DNA from: Pseudomonas sp. CFBP 13711
GTDB lineage: Bacteria > Pseudomonadota > Gammaproteobacteria > Pseudomonadales > Pseudomonadaceae
Assembly: GCF_014842265.1 (NCBI RefSeq)
Contig: NZ_JACYVI010000002.1
Span: 372,001 to 436,000, forward strand
Direction of reading: 5' to 3'
DNA length: 64,000 nucleotides
Shown: one piece after another, positions 56,820 to 64,000 of the stretch
Position numbering within the stretch: the first letter of the stretch is position 1
Layout of the letters: every line of letters begins with the position of its first letter
The notes under the pieces: generated by a model
What the model was told of the DNA's origin: nothing
Database searches by the model: none
The model's input: the letters and a program-made list of their open reading frames with translations, nothing else
Made by a program: the position numbers and the translations under genes

Positions 56820-57545
56820 TCAGCCCGCGAACACTTCGTCCAGCAGGTTGTGCATCGAGGTAAACGCGCGCTTCGAAACGGTCGGGTTGTACATCTGTAC
56901 GCCCGGATTGTTGGCGTGTGGGTCGGTGAACGAATGGAACGCCCCGCCGTAGCTCAAGAGTTGCCAGTCGACGTTGGCAGCGTTCATCTCGGCTTCAAAT
57001 GCCGGCAGCTGCTCTTTTGGCACCAGAGGGTCGGACGCGCCGTGCATCACCAGCACTTTGCCCTTAATGTTGTTGGCGTCAGCCGGGTTCGGCGTGTCGA
57101 GCGTGCCATGGAAGGAGACCGCAGCCTTCAACGGCGCACCGGTGCGCGCCAGTTCCAGTGCGCAGCAACCGCCGAAGCAGAAGCCGAACGCCGCCAGCCG
57201 GGACGTGTCGACGGCCGCAATGGTCTGCGCAGTCAATTGATCCAGGGCGGCCTTCATGCGTGTGTTCAACAGCACGCGATCGTTCTTCAACGGCATCATG
57301 GCAGCCGCCGCTTCGTCACCATTAGTCGGGCGCACTTGCTGGCCGTAAAGATCCGCCAGCAAGACCACATAGCCCTTCGCCGCCACGTCTTTGGCAATCT
57401 GCTCGGCGTCTTCGCTGACGCCCATCCAGTTAGGCGCCATCACCAGACCCGGTGCGGCCTGAGCACCTTCGCTGAAGGCCAGACGACTCTCGTAGCTCAC
57501 GCCGTCGATGTCATACACGACGGACTGCACGGTCACATTGCTCAT
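56820..57545 (-). CDS. Dienelactone hydrolase family protein (PA1597-like)
   Basis: 241-residue alpha/beta hydrolase of the carboxymethylenebutenolidase group, without signal peptide. Cys nucleophile in AFGFCFGGCCALEL, acid in VLVMHGASDPLVP and His in YGGAFHSFTDP. AGGAG lies 6 bases before ATG. In P. aeruginosa the neighbour of htpG is PA1597 of the same family. Not accompanied by catechol pathway genes, so a chlorocatechol role is unlikely. Confidence 0.9.
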   Translation of the reverse strand: MSNVTVQSVVYDIDGVSYESRLAFSEGAQAAPGLVMAPNWMGVSEDAEQIAKDVAAKGYVVLLADLYGQQVRPTNGDEAAAAMMPLKNDRVLLNTRMKAALDQLTAQTIAAVDTSRLAAFGFCFGGCCALELARTGAPLKAAVSFHGTLDTPNPADANNIKGKVLVMHGASDPLVPKEQLPAFEAEMNAANVDWQLLSYGGAFHSFTDPHANNPGVQMYNPTVSKRAFTSMHNLLDEVFAG

Positions 57546-57585
57546 AGCGAACTCCTGCTGATAAGGATGGAGGGAGATTAAATGA

Positions 57586-57607
57586 CAAAACCCGCCGGAG
57601 CGGGTTC
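57586..57607 (-). terminator. Terminator downstream of htpG
   Basis: AACCCGC-TCCG-GCGGGTTTTG on the minus strand, 17-38 bases after the htpG stop and just before the ribosome binding site region of the dienelactone hydrolase gene. Confidence 0.85.
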
Positions 57608-57623
57608 TGCCGTGACGCGGATG

Positions 57624-59528
57624 TTAAACCGAGAGCTCGACCAACAACTTGTTCAAACGGCGCACGTAGGCAGCCGGATCTTTCAAGCTGTCGCCGGCTG
57701 CCAGCGCAGCCTGGTCGAACAGGATGTGGGACAGATCGCCGAAGCGGTCTTCATTCTGCTCGTTGTCCAGCTTGCCAATCAGCGGGTGCGAAGGGTTGAA
57801 TTCGAAGATCGGCTTGGAGTCCGGCACCTTCTGACCGCTCGCTTCCAGGATCTGACGCATCTGCAGACCCAAGTCCTGCTCGCCGATCGCCAGGATCGCC
57901 GGCGAATCGGTCAGACGGTGGGAAACACGCACTTCACTGACGGCATCACCCAGCGCGGTTTTCAGGCGCTCGATCAGGCCTTCCTTGTCCTTGGCGACTT
58001 CTTCCTGGGCTTTCTTGTCCTCTTCGGAATCAAGCTTGCCCAAGTCCAGGTCACCGCGTGCCACGTCGACAAAGCCCTTGCCGTCAAAGTCGCTCAGGTA
58101 GCTCATCAGCCACTCGTCGATACGGTCGGTCAGCAGCAGCACTTCAATGCCTTTCTTGCGGAAGACTTCGAGGTGCGGACTGTTCTTGACCTGCGCGTAG
58201 CTTTCGCCGGTGAGGAAGTAGATCTTGTCCTGACCTTCCTTGGCGCGCGACAGGTAGTCGGCCAACGAAACGCTCTGCTCGCCGCTGTCGTCGGAGGTCG
58301 ATGCGAAGCGCAGCAGGCCGGCGATCTTCTCCTTGTTGGCGAAGTCTTCGGCCGGGCCTTCCTTCAGCACCTGACCGAAGTTTTTCCAGAAGCCCTTGTA
58401 GTCTTCCGGCTGGTTTTTCGCCAGCTTCTCCAGCATATCCAGCACACGCTTGGTCAGCGCGGACTTCATCGAATCGATAATCGGGTCTTTCTGCAGGATT
58501 TCACGGGACACGTTCAGGGACAGGTCGTTTGAATCGACCACGCCCTTGATGAAGCGCAGGTACAGCGGCAGGAACGATTCGGCCTGGTCCATGACGAACA
58601 CGCGCTGCACGTACAGCTTCAGGCCGCGCGGTGCTTCACGCTGATACAGATCGAATGGCGCGCGGGCCGGCACGTACAGCAGCGAGCTGTATTCCAGCTT
58701 GCCTTCGACCTTGTTGTGGCTCCAGCTCAGCGGGTTCTCGAAATCGTGGGCGATGTGCTTGTAGAACTCCTGGTATTCCTCGTCCTTGACCTCGGTACGT
58801 GGACGGGTCCACAGCGCGCTGGCACGGTTGACGGTTTCCCACTCTTCAACAGGCTCGGCGTCGCCTTCGACCGACGCCTGCTCTTTCGGCAACTGGATCG
58901 GCAGGGCGATGTGGTCGGAGTACTTTTTGATGATGTTACGCAGACGGAAGCCGTCAGCGAACTCGTCTTCGGCGCTCTTGAGGTGAAGCACGATGCGCGT
59001 ACCGCGATCGGCCTTCTCGAGGGTGGCAACTTCAAACTCGCCCTCGCCTTTCGACGACCAGTGCACCCCTTCGCTGGCGGGCAGGCCGGCGCGGCGGGTG
59101 AACACTTCAACCTGATCGGCCACGATGAACGCGGAGTAGAAACCGACACCGAACTGACCGATCAGGTGAGAATCTTTCTTCTGATCACCGGACAGGTTCT
59201 TCATGAAGTCGGCTGTGCCGGACTTGGCGATGGTGCCCAGATGAGTAATGACATCCTCGCGGCTCATGCCGATGCCGTTGTCTTCCAGAGTGACCGTCTT
59301 CGCGTCCTTGTCGTAGCTGACACGGATCTTCAGCTCGGCGCCGCCTTCCAGCAGCTCAGGCTTGGACAGTGCCTCGAAGCGCAGCTTGTCCACCGCGTCG
59401 GACGCGTTGGAGATCAGCTCGCGAAGGAAGATTTCCTTGTTCGAGTACAGCGAATGGATCATGAGGTGCAGCAGCTGCTTCACCTCGGTCTGGAAGCCCA
59501 GGGTTTCCTTTTGAGTTTCCACACTCAT
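57624..59528 (-). CDS. htpG: Chaperone HtpG (Hsp90)
   Basis: 634-residue Hsp90 homodimer subunit. N-terminal GHKL ATPase with [31 protein letters not shown], and [11 protein letters not shown]; middle domain with [21 protein letters not shown]-terminal dimerisation region with NPSHPL. Length matches pseudomonad HtpG. Start at [12 protein letters not shown]; an ATG six bases upstream is possible (both served by GGAG). Preceded by a sigma-32 promoter, so heat-inducible. Confidence 0.97.
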   Translation of the reverse strand: MSVETQKETLGFQTEVKQLLHLMIHSLYSNKEIFLRELISNASDAVDKLRFEALSKPELLEGGAELKIRVSYDKDAKTVTLEDNGIGMSREDVITHLGTIAKSGTADFMKNLSGDQKKDSHLIGQFGVGFYSAFIVADQVEVFTRRAGLPASEGVHWSSKGEGEFEVATLEKADRGTRIVLHLKSAEDEFADGFRLRNIIKKYSDHIALPIQLPKEQASVEGDAEPVEEWETVNRASALWTRPRTEVKDEEYQEFYKHIAHDFENPLSWSHNKVEGKLEYSSLLYVPARAPFDLYQREAPRGLKLYVQRVFVMDQAESFLPLYLRFIKGVVDSNDLSLNVSREILQKDPIIDSMKSALTKRVLDMLEKLAKNQPEDYKGFWKNFGQVLKEGPAEDFANKEKIAGLLRFASTSDDSGEQSVSLADYLSRAKEGQDKIYFLTGESYAQVKNSPHLEVFRKKGIEVLLLTDRIDEWLMSYLSDFDGKGFVDVARGDLDLGKLDSEEDKKAQEEVAKDKEGLIERLKTALGDAVSEVRVSHRLTDSPAILAIGEQDLGLQMRQILEASGQKVPDSKPIFEFNPSHPLIGKLDNEQNEDRFGDLSHILFDQAALAAGDSLKDPAAYVRRLNKLLVELSV

Positions 59529-59612
59529 GGTCATCAAACTCCAATCAGTCCACACAAATAGGGGTAGCTGCGCGAAACGCCGAGGGCGGCTCCGAGCAGC
59601 GGGTTGTCATCA

Positions 59613-59640
59613 AGGTGGGGGCTGGGGAGACGATTTCAAG
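59613..59640 (-). promoter_or_regulatory. Sigma-32 heat-shock promoter for htpG
   Basis: On the minus strand CTTGAAA (59634-59640) is followed after 13 bases by CCCCACCT (59613-59620), one mismatch from the RpoH consensus CTTGAAA-N(11-16)-CCCCATnT. The -10 end is 84 bases before the htpG start. Confidence 0.8.
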
Positions 59641-59794
59641 GGCAGGCGTGCCGTCAGCGAAGAATCTTCACCCGCCGAAAATCTCCGGGCTGCAGATCTG
59701 TCGACTGAACACCGGACATAAACCACTAACCGCGTGTGATCAGCCGAGTTGTTACACCGCTGAGACGCTTATGTATTTATCCCGCCGGAACATG

Positions 59795-59822
59795 GAACTA
59801 ACCTTATAACCGAATGCTCGAA
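59795..59822 (+). promoter_or_regulatory. Candidate AlgU (sigma-22) promoter for the small lipoprotein gene
   Basis: GAACTA (59795-59800), 17 bases, TCGAA (59818-59822), similar to the extracytoplasmic-function consensus GAACTT-N16/17-TCtgA. Start would be near 59829, 27 bases before the ATG. Five of six and four of five positions fit. Alternatively TTATAA at 59804 may act as a sigma-70 -10 box without a clear -35. Confidence 0.4.
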
Positions 59823-59855
59823 GGCACGTTGATGACCAATAAGGAGAAACACCCC

Positions 59856-60107
59856 ATGCGTAAATCTTTAGCTATTGCCCTCATGCTTTCTGCCACTCTG
59901 GGCCTCGCCGCCTGTGACAAAAAATCCGAAGATAAACAGCAAGATGCAAACAAGGCTGCCGAGCAGTCGCAAGAATCGATGCAAAAAGCGCAAGACAAAG
60001 TGAACGACGCTGCCAAAGAAAGTCAGGAAGCCGCTCAAAAGAACGCTGAAGCCGCTCAAGAGCGCGCGAAAGAAGCGAACCAGGCAGCACCTGCAACTAA
60101 GCAGTAA
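59856..60107 (+). CDS. Small alanine-rich coiled-coil lipoprotein, 83 aa
   Basis: Signal MRKSLAIALMLSATLGLAAC with lipobox LAAC gives a lipidated Cys20. The mature part is highly charged, Ala/Gln/Lys/Glu-rich (QSQESMQKAQDKVNDAAKES) with heptad-like spacing, thus a helical coiled-coil, and ends PATKQ. AAGGAG lies 9 bases before ATG. Such lipoproteins resemble Lpp/OprI-like or osmotically induced envelope proteins, but I cannot name a family. Followed by a terminator. The region 59529-59855 to htpG contains only promoters. Confidence 0.85.
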   Translation: MRKSLAIALMLSATLGLAACDKKSEDKQQDANKAAEQSQESMQKAQDKVNDAAKESQEAAQKNAEAAQERAKEANQAAPATKQ

Positions 60108-60128
60108 GTTTCCAGAGTTTCAAAAAAC

Positions 60129-60156
60129 AAAGCCCGCATTTAGCGGGCTTTGTTTT
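60129..60156 (+). terminator. Terminator after the small lipoprotein gene
   Basis: AAAGCCCGC-ATTTA-GCGGGCTTTGTTTTG: nine-pair stem with following T run, 22 bases after the stop codon. Confidence 0.92.
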
Positions 60157-60208
60157 GTCTGCTTGAAAAGATCGGCGTGTTTATTCTGCGAAGCGCCGAC
60201 CTTCCCCC

Positions 60209-61522
60209 TCAGGCCAGCGCTTCGCTGCGCTTGCCCAGCATGCGATCCACCACGAACGCGATGAACAGCGTGATCAGCGACGGGATCAGCCAGGCCAGGC
60301 CTTGCTCGCTCAACGGCAGATGGGCCAGCGCATCCGGCAGGTACACACCCAGCGCAGAACCCTTGACCGCATCCACCGCACCGATCAGGAACGCCACCAG
60401 CATGACCGGCGCGACGATCCGACCCTGCTCATGCCAGAAGTCCTTGCAGAAGCTCAACGCCACCAGCGCAATGCACGGCGGGTAGATGGCGGTCAGCACC
60501 GGGATCGAGAACTGGATCAGCTTGGTCAGACCAAGGTTGGACACCAGCAGCGAAAACGCCGCCAGCAGGATCACCAGTGTCTTGTAAGACAGCGGCAGCA
60601 CGCGGCTGAAGTACTCGGCGCAAGCGCAGGTCAGGCCAACCGCGGTGACCAGACACGCCAGCGAGATCAGAACGGCGAGGAAGCTGCTGCCCAGGGTGCC
60701 AAAGGTGTGCTGAACGTAAGCATGCAACACCGCAGCGCCATTGGTGGCACCGGCGGCGATGGCATGGCTGTCCGAGCCCAGACGGAACAGGCTGATGTAG
60801 ACCAGGGCCAGACCGACACCGGCGATCAGGCCGGCGATGATGGCGTAACGGGTGATCAGCCGAGGCGACTCGACACCGCGGGAGCGAATCGCATTGACGA
60901 TGACGATGCCGAAAACCAGCGCGCCCAGGGTGTCCATGGTCAGATAGCCGTTGATGAACCCCTGGGAAAACGGCGCGGCGACGTAGGCAGGTTCGGCAAT
61001 GCCCACCTCCCCCGCTGGCAGGACAAACGCGGCGATGCCGAGGATGGCCAGGGCGATGATCTTCAGCGGCGCGAGGAAGCGGCCCACGGTGTCGAGCAAT
61101 CGCCCCGGATAAAGGGAGATCCAGAACACCAGCACGAAATAAACCAGACTGTAGAGAAACAGTGCAAGGGGGCTTTCACCGGTCAACGGCGCCAGGCCGA
61201 CCTCAAACGACACCGTCGCCGTGCGCGGCGTGGCGAACAACGGCCCCACGGACAGGTAGCAGACGGCGGCGAGAATGGTCCCGGCGACCTTGCCGATCGG
61301 GCTGCTCAACGCGTCCATAGCGCCGCCAACTTTGGCGAGCGCGATGACAGTCACCACCGGAAGGCCGACGGCCGTGACCAGAAAGCCCAAAGCGGCCATC
61401 CATACGTTGGGGCCGGCCTGGAGGCCTACGATCGGGGGGAAGATGATATTGCCAGCGCCGACGAACAGCGCAAACGTCATGAAACCCAGTGCCAGAATGT
61501 CCTGGCCTTTCAACACTTTCAT
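60209..61522 (-). CDS. braB: Branched-chain amino acid:sodium symporter
   Basis: 437-residue inner-membrane LIVCS-family carrier (LIV-II system) that imports leucine, isoleucine and valine with Na+. Twelve hydrophobic segments; family motifs [21 protein letters not shown] near the N terminus, [32 protein letters not shown] and [18 protein letters not shown]. Closely like P. aeruginosa BraB, which also neighbours sucCD. ATG chosen at 61522 (MKVLKGQD); a GTG lies four codons upstream and neither has a clear Shine-Dalgarno. Confidence 0.93.
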   Translation of the reverse strand: MKVLKGQDILALGFMTFALFVGAGNIIFPPIVGLQAGPNVWMAALGFLVTAVGLPVVTVIALAKVGGAMDALSSPIGKVAGTILAAVCYLSVGPLFATPRTATVSFEVGLAPLTGESPLALFLYSLVYFVLVFWISLYPGRLLDTVGRFLAPLKIIALAILGIAAFVLPAGEVGIAEPAYVAAPFSQGFINGYLTMDTLGALVFGIVIVNAIRSRGVESPRLITRYAIIAGLIAGVGLALVYISLFRLGSDSHAIAAGATNGAAVLHAYVQHTFGTLGSSFLAVLISLACLVTAVGLTCACAEYFSRVLPLSYKTLVILLAAFSLLVSNLGLTKLIQFSIPVLTAIYPPCIALVALSFCKDFWHEQGRIVAPVMLVAFLIGAVDAVKGSALGVYLPDALAHLPLSEQGLAWLIPSLITLFIAFVVDRMLGKRSEALA

Positions 61523-61534
61523 TAAGGAAACCAC

Positions 61535-61828
61535 ACTGCTGAATCGGAATTAAGAAGAGGATTTCCCTGAGGGTGGGGGAAATGCTGCCCGCCCTTTTAA
61601 GACAGACCCTGAGCGCGCCGCCGCTCCTTGTGGGAGCCGACTGCACAAAACGGCGGCTAGCCTACCCTATTTGGCGCACCTATACAGGGCGGTGCGACCG
61701 CTGAATGCACATTCGTGTCGCATATCAGAAATGTCTGACAGGATTGGGCCAAGAGCACGAGGCAAATCGAAACGCCGGAAACGCAAAAGCCACCCGAAGG
61801 TGGCTTTTGTTGATTGAGACGAGGGCGA
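61535..61828. other. Intergenic region between sucD and braB
   Basis: No gene is visible in these 294 bases. It holds the sucD terminator near 61785-61810 and must contain the braB promoter on the minus strand; I could not identify a convincing -35/-10 pair. GTGCGAC..GTGTCGCAT and a weak palindrome at 61690-61720 have no clear meaning. Confidence 0.5.
61785..61810 (-). terminator. Terminator downstream of sucD
   Basis: AAAAGCCACC-CGAA-GGTGGCTTTT: a ten-pair perfect hairpin with A run and T run on both sides, 18 bases after the minus-strand sucD stop. Confidence 0.92.
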
Positions 61829-62716
61829 TTAAGCCTTCTTCACTTCCCAACCGGTCAGCTCAGCCAGGGCTTTGCCGATGTCTGCCAGCGAACGCACGGT
61901 TTTCACGCCCGCGTCTTGCAGTGCAGCGAATTTCTCGTCTGCAGTGCCTTTGCCGCCGGAGATGATCGCGCCCGCATGGCCCATGCGCTTGCCCGGAGGA
62001 GCAGTCACACCCGCGATGTAGGAAACGACTGGCTTGGTCACGTGTGCCTTGATGTAGGCAGCCGCTTCTTCTTCAGCCGAACCGCCGATCTCGCCGATCA
62101 TGACGATCGCTTCGGTCTTCGGGTCTTCCTGGAACAGCTTCAGGATGTCGATGAAGTTCGAACCCGGGATCGGGTCACCGCCGATACCGACGCAGGTCGA
62201 CTGACCGAAACCGGCGTCAGTGGTCTGCTTCACAGCTTCGTAAGTCAGGGTGCCGGAACGCGACACGATACCGACTTTACCTGGCAAGTGAATGTGACCT
62301 GGCATGATGCCGATCTTGCACTCGCCCGGGGTGATGACGCCTGGGCAGTTAGGGCCGATCAGGACCACACCCAGTTCGTCGCACTTGACCTTGGCTTCGA
62401 GCATGTCGATGGTCGGGATGCCTTCGGTGATGCAGACGATCAGCTTGATGCCGCCGAACGCTGCTTCAAGGATGGAATCCTTGCAGAACGGAGCCGGAAC
62501 GTAGATGACCGAAGCGGTTGCGCCGGTTTTTTCTACTGCTTCGGACACCGTGTTGAACACGGGCAGGTTCAGGTGCGTGGTGCCGCCCTTGCCTGGGGTC
62601 ACGCCGCCAACCATTTTGGTGCCGTAGGCAATGGCTTGCTCGGAGTGGAAGGTACCCTGGGAGCCGGTGAAGCCTTGGCAGATAACCTTGGTGTCTTTAT
62701 TGATCAGGACGCTCAT
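61829..62716 (-). CDS. sucD: Succinyl-CoA synthetase (ADP-forming) alpha subunit
   Basis: 295-residue alpha subunit of the TCA-cycle enzyme that makes ATP/GTP from succinyl-CoA. CoA-binding [13 protein letters not shown], phospho-His in [14 protein letters not shown] and the [11 protein letters not shown] and [12 protein letters not shown] motifs. Its start overlaps the sucC stop by one base (TAATG). Same strand and order sucC-sucD as usual. Confidence 0.97.
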   Translation of the reverse strand: MSVLINKDTKVICQGFTGSQGTFHSEQAIAYGTKMVGGVTPGKGGTTHLNLPVFNTVSEAVEKTGATASVIYVPAPFCKDSILEAAFGGIKLIVCITEGIPTIDMLEAKVKCDELGVVLIGPNCPGVITPGECKIGIMPGHIHLPGKVGIVSRSGTLTYEAVKQTTDAGFGQSTCVGIGGDPIPGSNFIDILKLFQEDPKTEAIVMIGEIGGSAEEEAAAYIKAHVTKPVVSYIAGVTAPPGKRMGHAGAIISGGKGTADEKFAALQDAGVKTVRSLADIGKALAELTGWEVKKA

Positions 62717-63882
62717 TATTTGCCCTCCGCAGCTTTGACGACTTGTTGAGCAGCGTCGGTCAGGCTGGTAGCTGCGATGATGTTCAAGCCGCTTTCTGCC
62801 AGTACTTTAGCGCCCAGCTCAGCGTTGTTGCCTTCAAGGCGAACAACCACCGGGATTTTCACGCCGACTTCTTTCACGGCGCCAATGATGCCTTCGGCAA
62901 TCATGTCGCAGCGAACGATGCCGCCGAAGATGTTGACCAGTACTGCCGCGACGTTGGTGTCGGACAGAATGATCTTGAACGCTTCGGTAACGCGTTCCTT
63001 GGTTGCGCCGCCGCCTACGTCGAGGAAGTTGGCTGGCTTGCCGCCATGCAGGTTGACGATGTCCATGGTGCCCATGGCCAGACCGGCACCGTTGACCATG
63101 CAGCCGATGTTACCTTCCAGTGCCACGTAGTTCAGTTCGAACTTGGCAGCATGGGCTTCACGTGGGTCATCTTGCGATGGGTCGTGGAAAGCCTTCAGCT
63201 TTGGCTGACGGTACATGGCGTTGGCGTCGATGTTGATCTTGGCGTCGAGGCAATGCAGATCGCCGTCAGCCTTGATCACCAGCGGGTTCACTTCCAGCAG
63301 GGCCAGATCGTGGTCCTGGAACAGCTTGGCCAGACCGGTGAAGATCTTGGCGAACTGGGTGACCTGCTTGCCTTCCAGACCCAGCTGGAATGCCAGATCG
63401 CGACCCTGGAATGGCTGAGCGCCAACCAGTGGATCGATGGTCGCTTTGAGAATCTTCTCAGGCGTGTCGTGAGCGATCTTCTCGATGTCCACGCCACCTT
63501 CGGTGGAAGCCATGAACACGATACGACGGCTCGAACGATCGACTACAGCGCCCAGGTACAGCTCTTTGGCGATGTCAGTGCACGATTCAACCAGGATCTT
63601 GGTGACTGGCTGACCGTTGGCATCAGTCTGGTAAGTGACCAGACGCTTGCCCAGCCACTGTTGAGCGAACGCAGCGGCGTCTTCCTTGCTGCGAACCAGC
63701 TTGACGCCGCCCGCTTTACCGCGACCGCCTGCGTGAACCTGGGCTTTGACGACCCACTCGGTTCCGCCGATCTTGTCGCACGCTTCTGCTGCTGCTTCCG
63801 GGGTGTCTACTGCATAGCCCTTGGATACTGGCAGGCCGTATTCAGCAAACAGCTGCTTACCCTGATACTCGTGAAGATTCAT
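62716..63882 (-). CDS. sucC: Succinyl-CoA synthetase (ADP-forming) beta subunit
   Basis: 388-residue beta subunit with ATP-grasp fold ([38 protein letters not shown]), EVNPLVI and the C-terminal [13 protein letters not shown] and [12 protein letters not shown] that contact the alpha subunit. Family length 388 is exact. In pseudomonads sucCD follow sucAB-lpd; the upstream 63883-64000 is consistent with an intergenic segment after lpd, which lies outside the window. Confidence 0.97.
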   Translation of the reverse strand: MNLHEYQGKQLFAEYGLPVSKGYAVDTPEAAAEACDKIGGTEWVVKAQVHAGGRGKAGGVKLVRSKEDAAAFAQQWLGKRLVTYQTDANGQPVTKILVESCTDIAKELYLGAVVDRSSRRIVFMASTEGGVDIEKIAHDTPEKILKATIDPLVGAQPFQGRDLAFQLGLEGKQVTQFAKIFTGLAKLFQDHDLALLEVNPLVIKADGDLHCLDAKINIDANAMYRQPKLKAFHDPSQDDPREAHAAKFELNYVALEGNIGCMVNGAGLAMGTMDIVNLHGGKPANFLDVGGGATKERVTEAFKIILSDTNVAAVLVNIFGGIVRCDMIAEGIIGAVKEVGVKIPVVVRLEGNNAELGAKVLAESGLNIIAATSLTDAAQQVVKAAEGK

Positions 63883-64000
63883 GCTTATTACCGTCTTCGT
63901 TAGGTACTGCGCATTCGGTGCTGCTCGTCAAAGCGTGCCGCACCACCTGTGACCGCTTCTCCCGGAGAACGCCGCTCAGGCATCAAGCCTGCCCTTCGCC
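63883..64000. other. Region upstream of sucC, no gene visible
   Basis: 118 bases to the window end with no convincing ORF. A small hairpin AGGC-TTGAT-GCCT (minus strand, near 63978-63990) could be the end of an upstream gene's terminator. The next gene upstream would be expected to be lpd. Confidence 0.4.

Overview
The window is a 64 kb piece of a Pseudomonas chromosome, most likely from the P. fluorescens / P. syringae side of the genus. The call rests on gene order and content: fabA-fabB, a hybrid kinase, gpsA, sixA and a PaaI-type thioesterase in one block; htpG beside a dienelactone hydrolase; braB beside sucCD; kdpFABC-DE; a TgpA/DUF58/MoxR operon; and many REP-type palindromes typical of these lineages. 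GC is high throughout. I see no rRNA, tRNA, CRISPR array, transposase gene or prophage.

Layout. 0-2.3 kb: minus-strand sugar ABC transporter (permease cut by the window edge, double ATPase) with an operator cluster and a 25-codon leader ORF where the binding-protein gene would be expected. 2.7-17.7 kb: metabolic and regulatory genes, many in divergent pairs (oxaloacetate decarboxylase, NepI-like exporter, Cys-nucleophile hydrolase with an AraC regulator, hydroxynitrile-lyase-like cupin with a LysR regulator, DNA polymerase II, M20 carboxypeptidase, ArgD paralogue with a LysR regulator, quinone-oxidoreductase-like MDR enzyme, PI-PLC-domain protein). 18-30.5 kb: cell-envelope block (DoxX, MltF-like lytic transglycosylase, TatD, chemoreceptor behind an Anr box, thioesterase, CHAD protein, TgpA-DUF58-MoxR, lipoprotein, patatin phospholipase). 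30.7-38.8 kb: complete high-affinity potassium system kdpFABC with its sensor/regulator kdpDE. 38.8-40.4 kb: a gene-free repeat block. 40.5-43.3 kb: two-component system followed by a five-EF-hand protein. 43.4-51.5 kb: transporters, hydrolases, thioesterase, sixA, DUF4389, gpsA. 51.8-55.7 kb: hybrid sensor kinase and the fabA-fabB unsaturated fatty acid operon. 55.9-63.9 kb: pirin, dienelactone hydrolase, htpG behind a heat-shock promoter, small lipoprotein, braB, sucD-sucC.

The most interesting non-coding signal is a long repeat of about 300 bp present four times (near 12.8, 39.0 inverted, 40.2 and 48.75 kb). Its core folds into a junction with two hairpin arms, both capped by the same CATGGATG apex. 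The 48.7 kb copy differs from the others at about ten stem base pairs and pairing is kept in every case. That is compensatory change, which points to selection on structure. Halves of this element, joined to two REP-type inverted pairs, are triplicated in tandem (period 319-320 bp) between 39.2 and 40.15 kb, and another copy supplies the stop codon and C-terminal tail of the ArgD paralogue.

Regulatory reading, all by eye: LacI-type operators and a Crc/Hfq-type AACAAGAA motif on the sugar transporter, an Anr box on the chemoreceptor, a KdpE-like T-rich site before kdpF, a sigma-32 promoter for htpG, and weaker candidates for AlgU and DesT sites.
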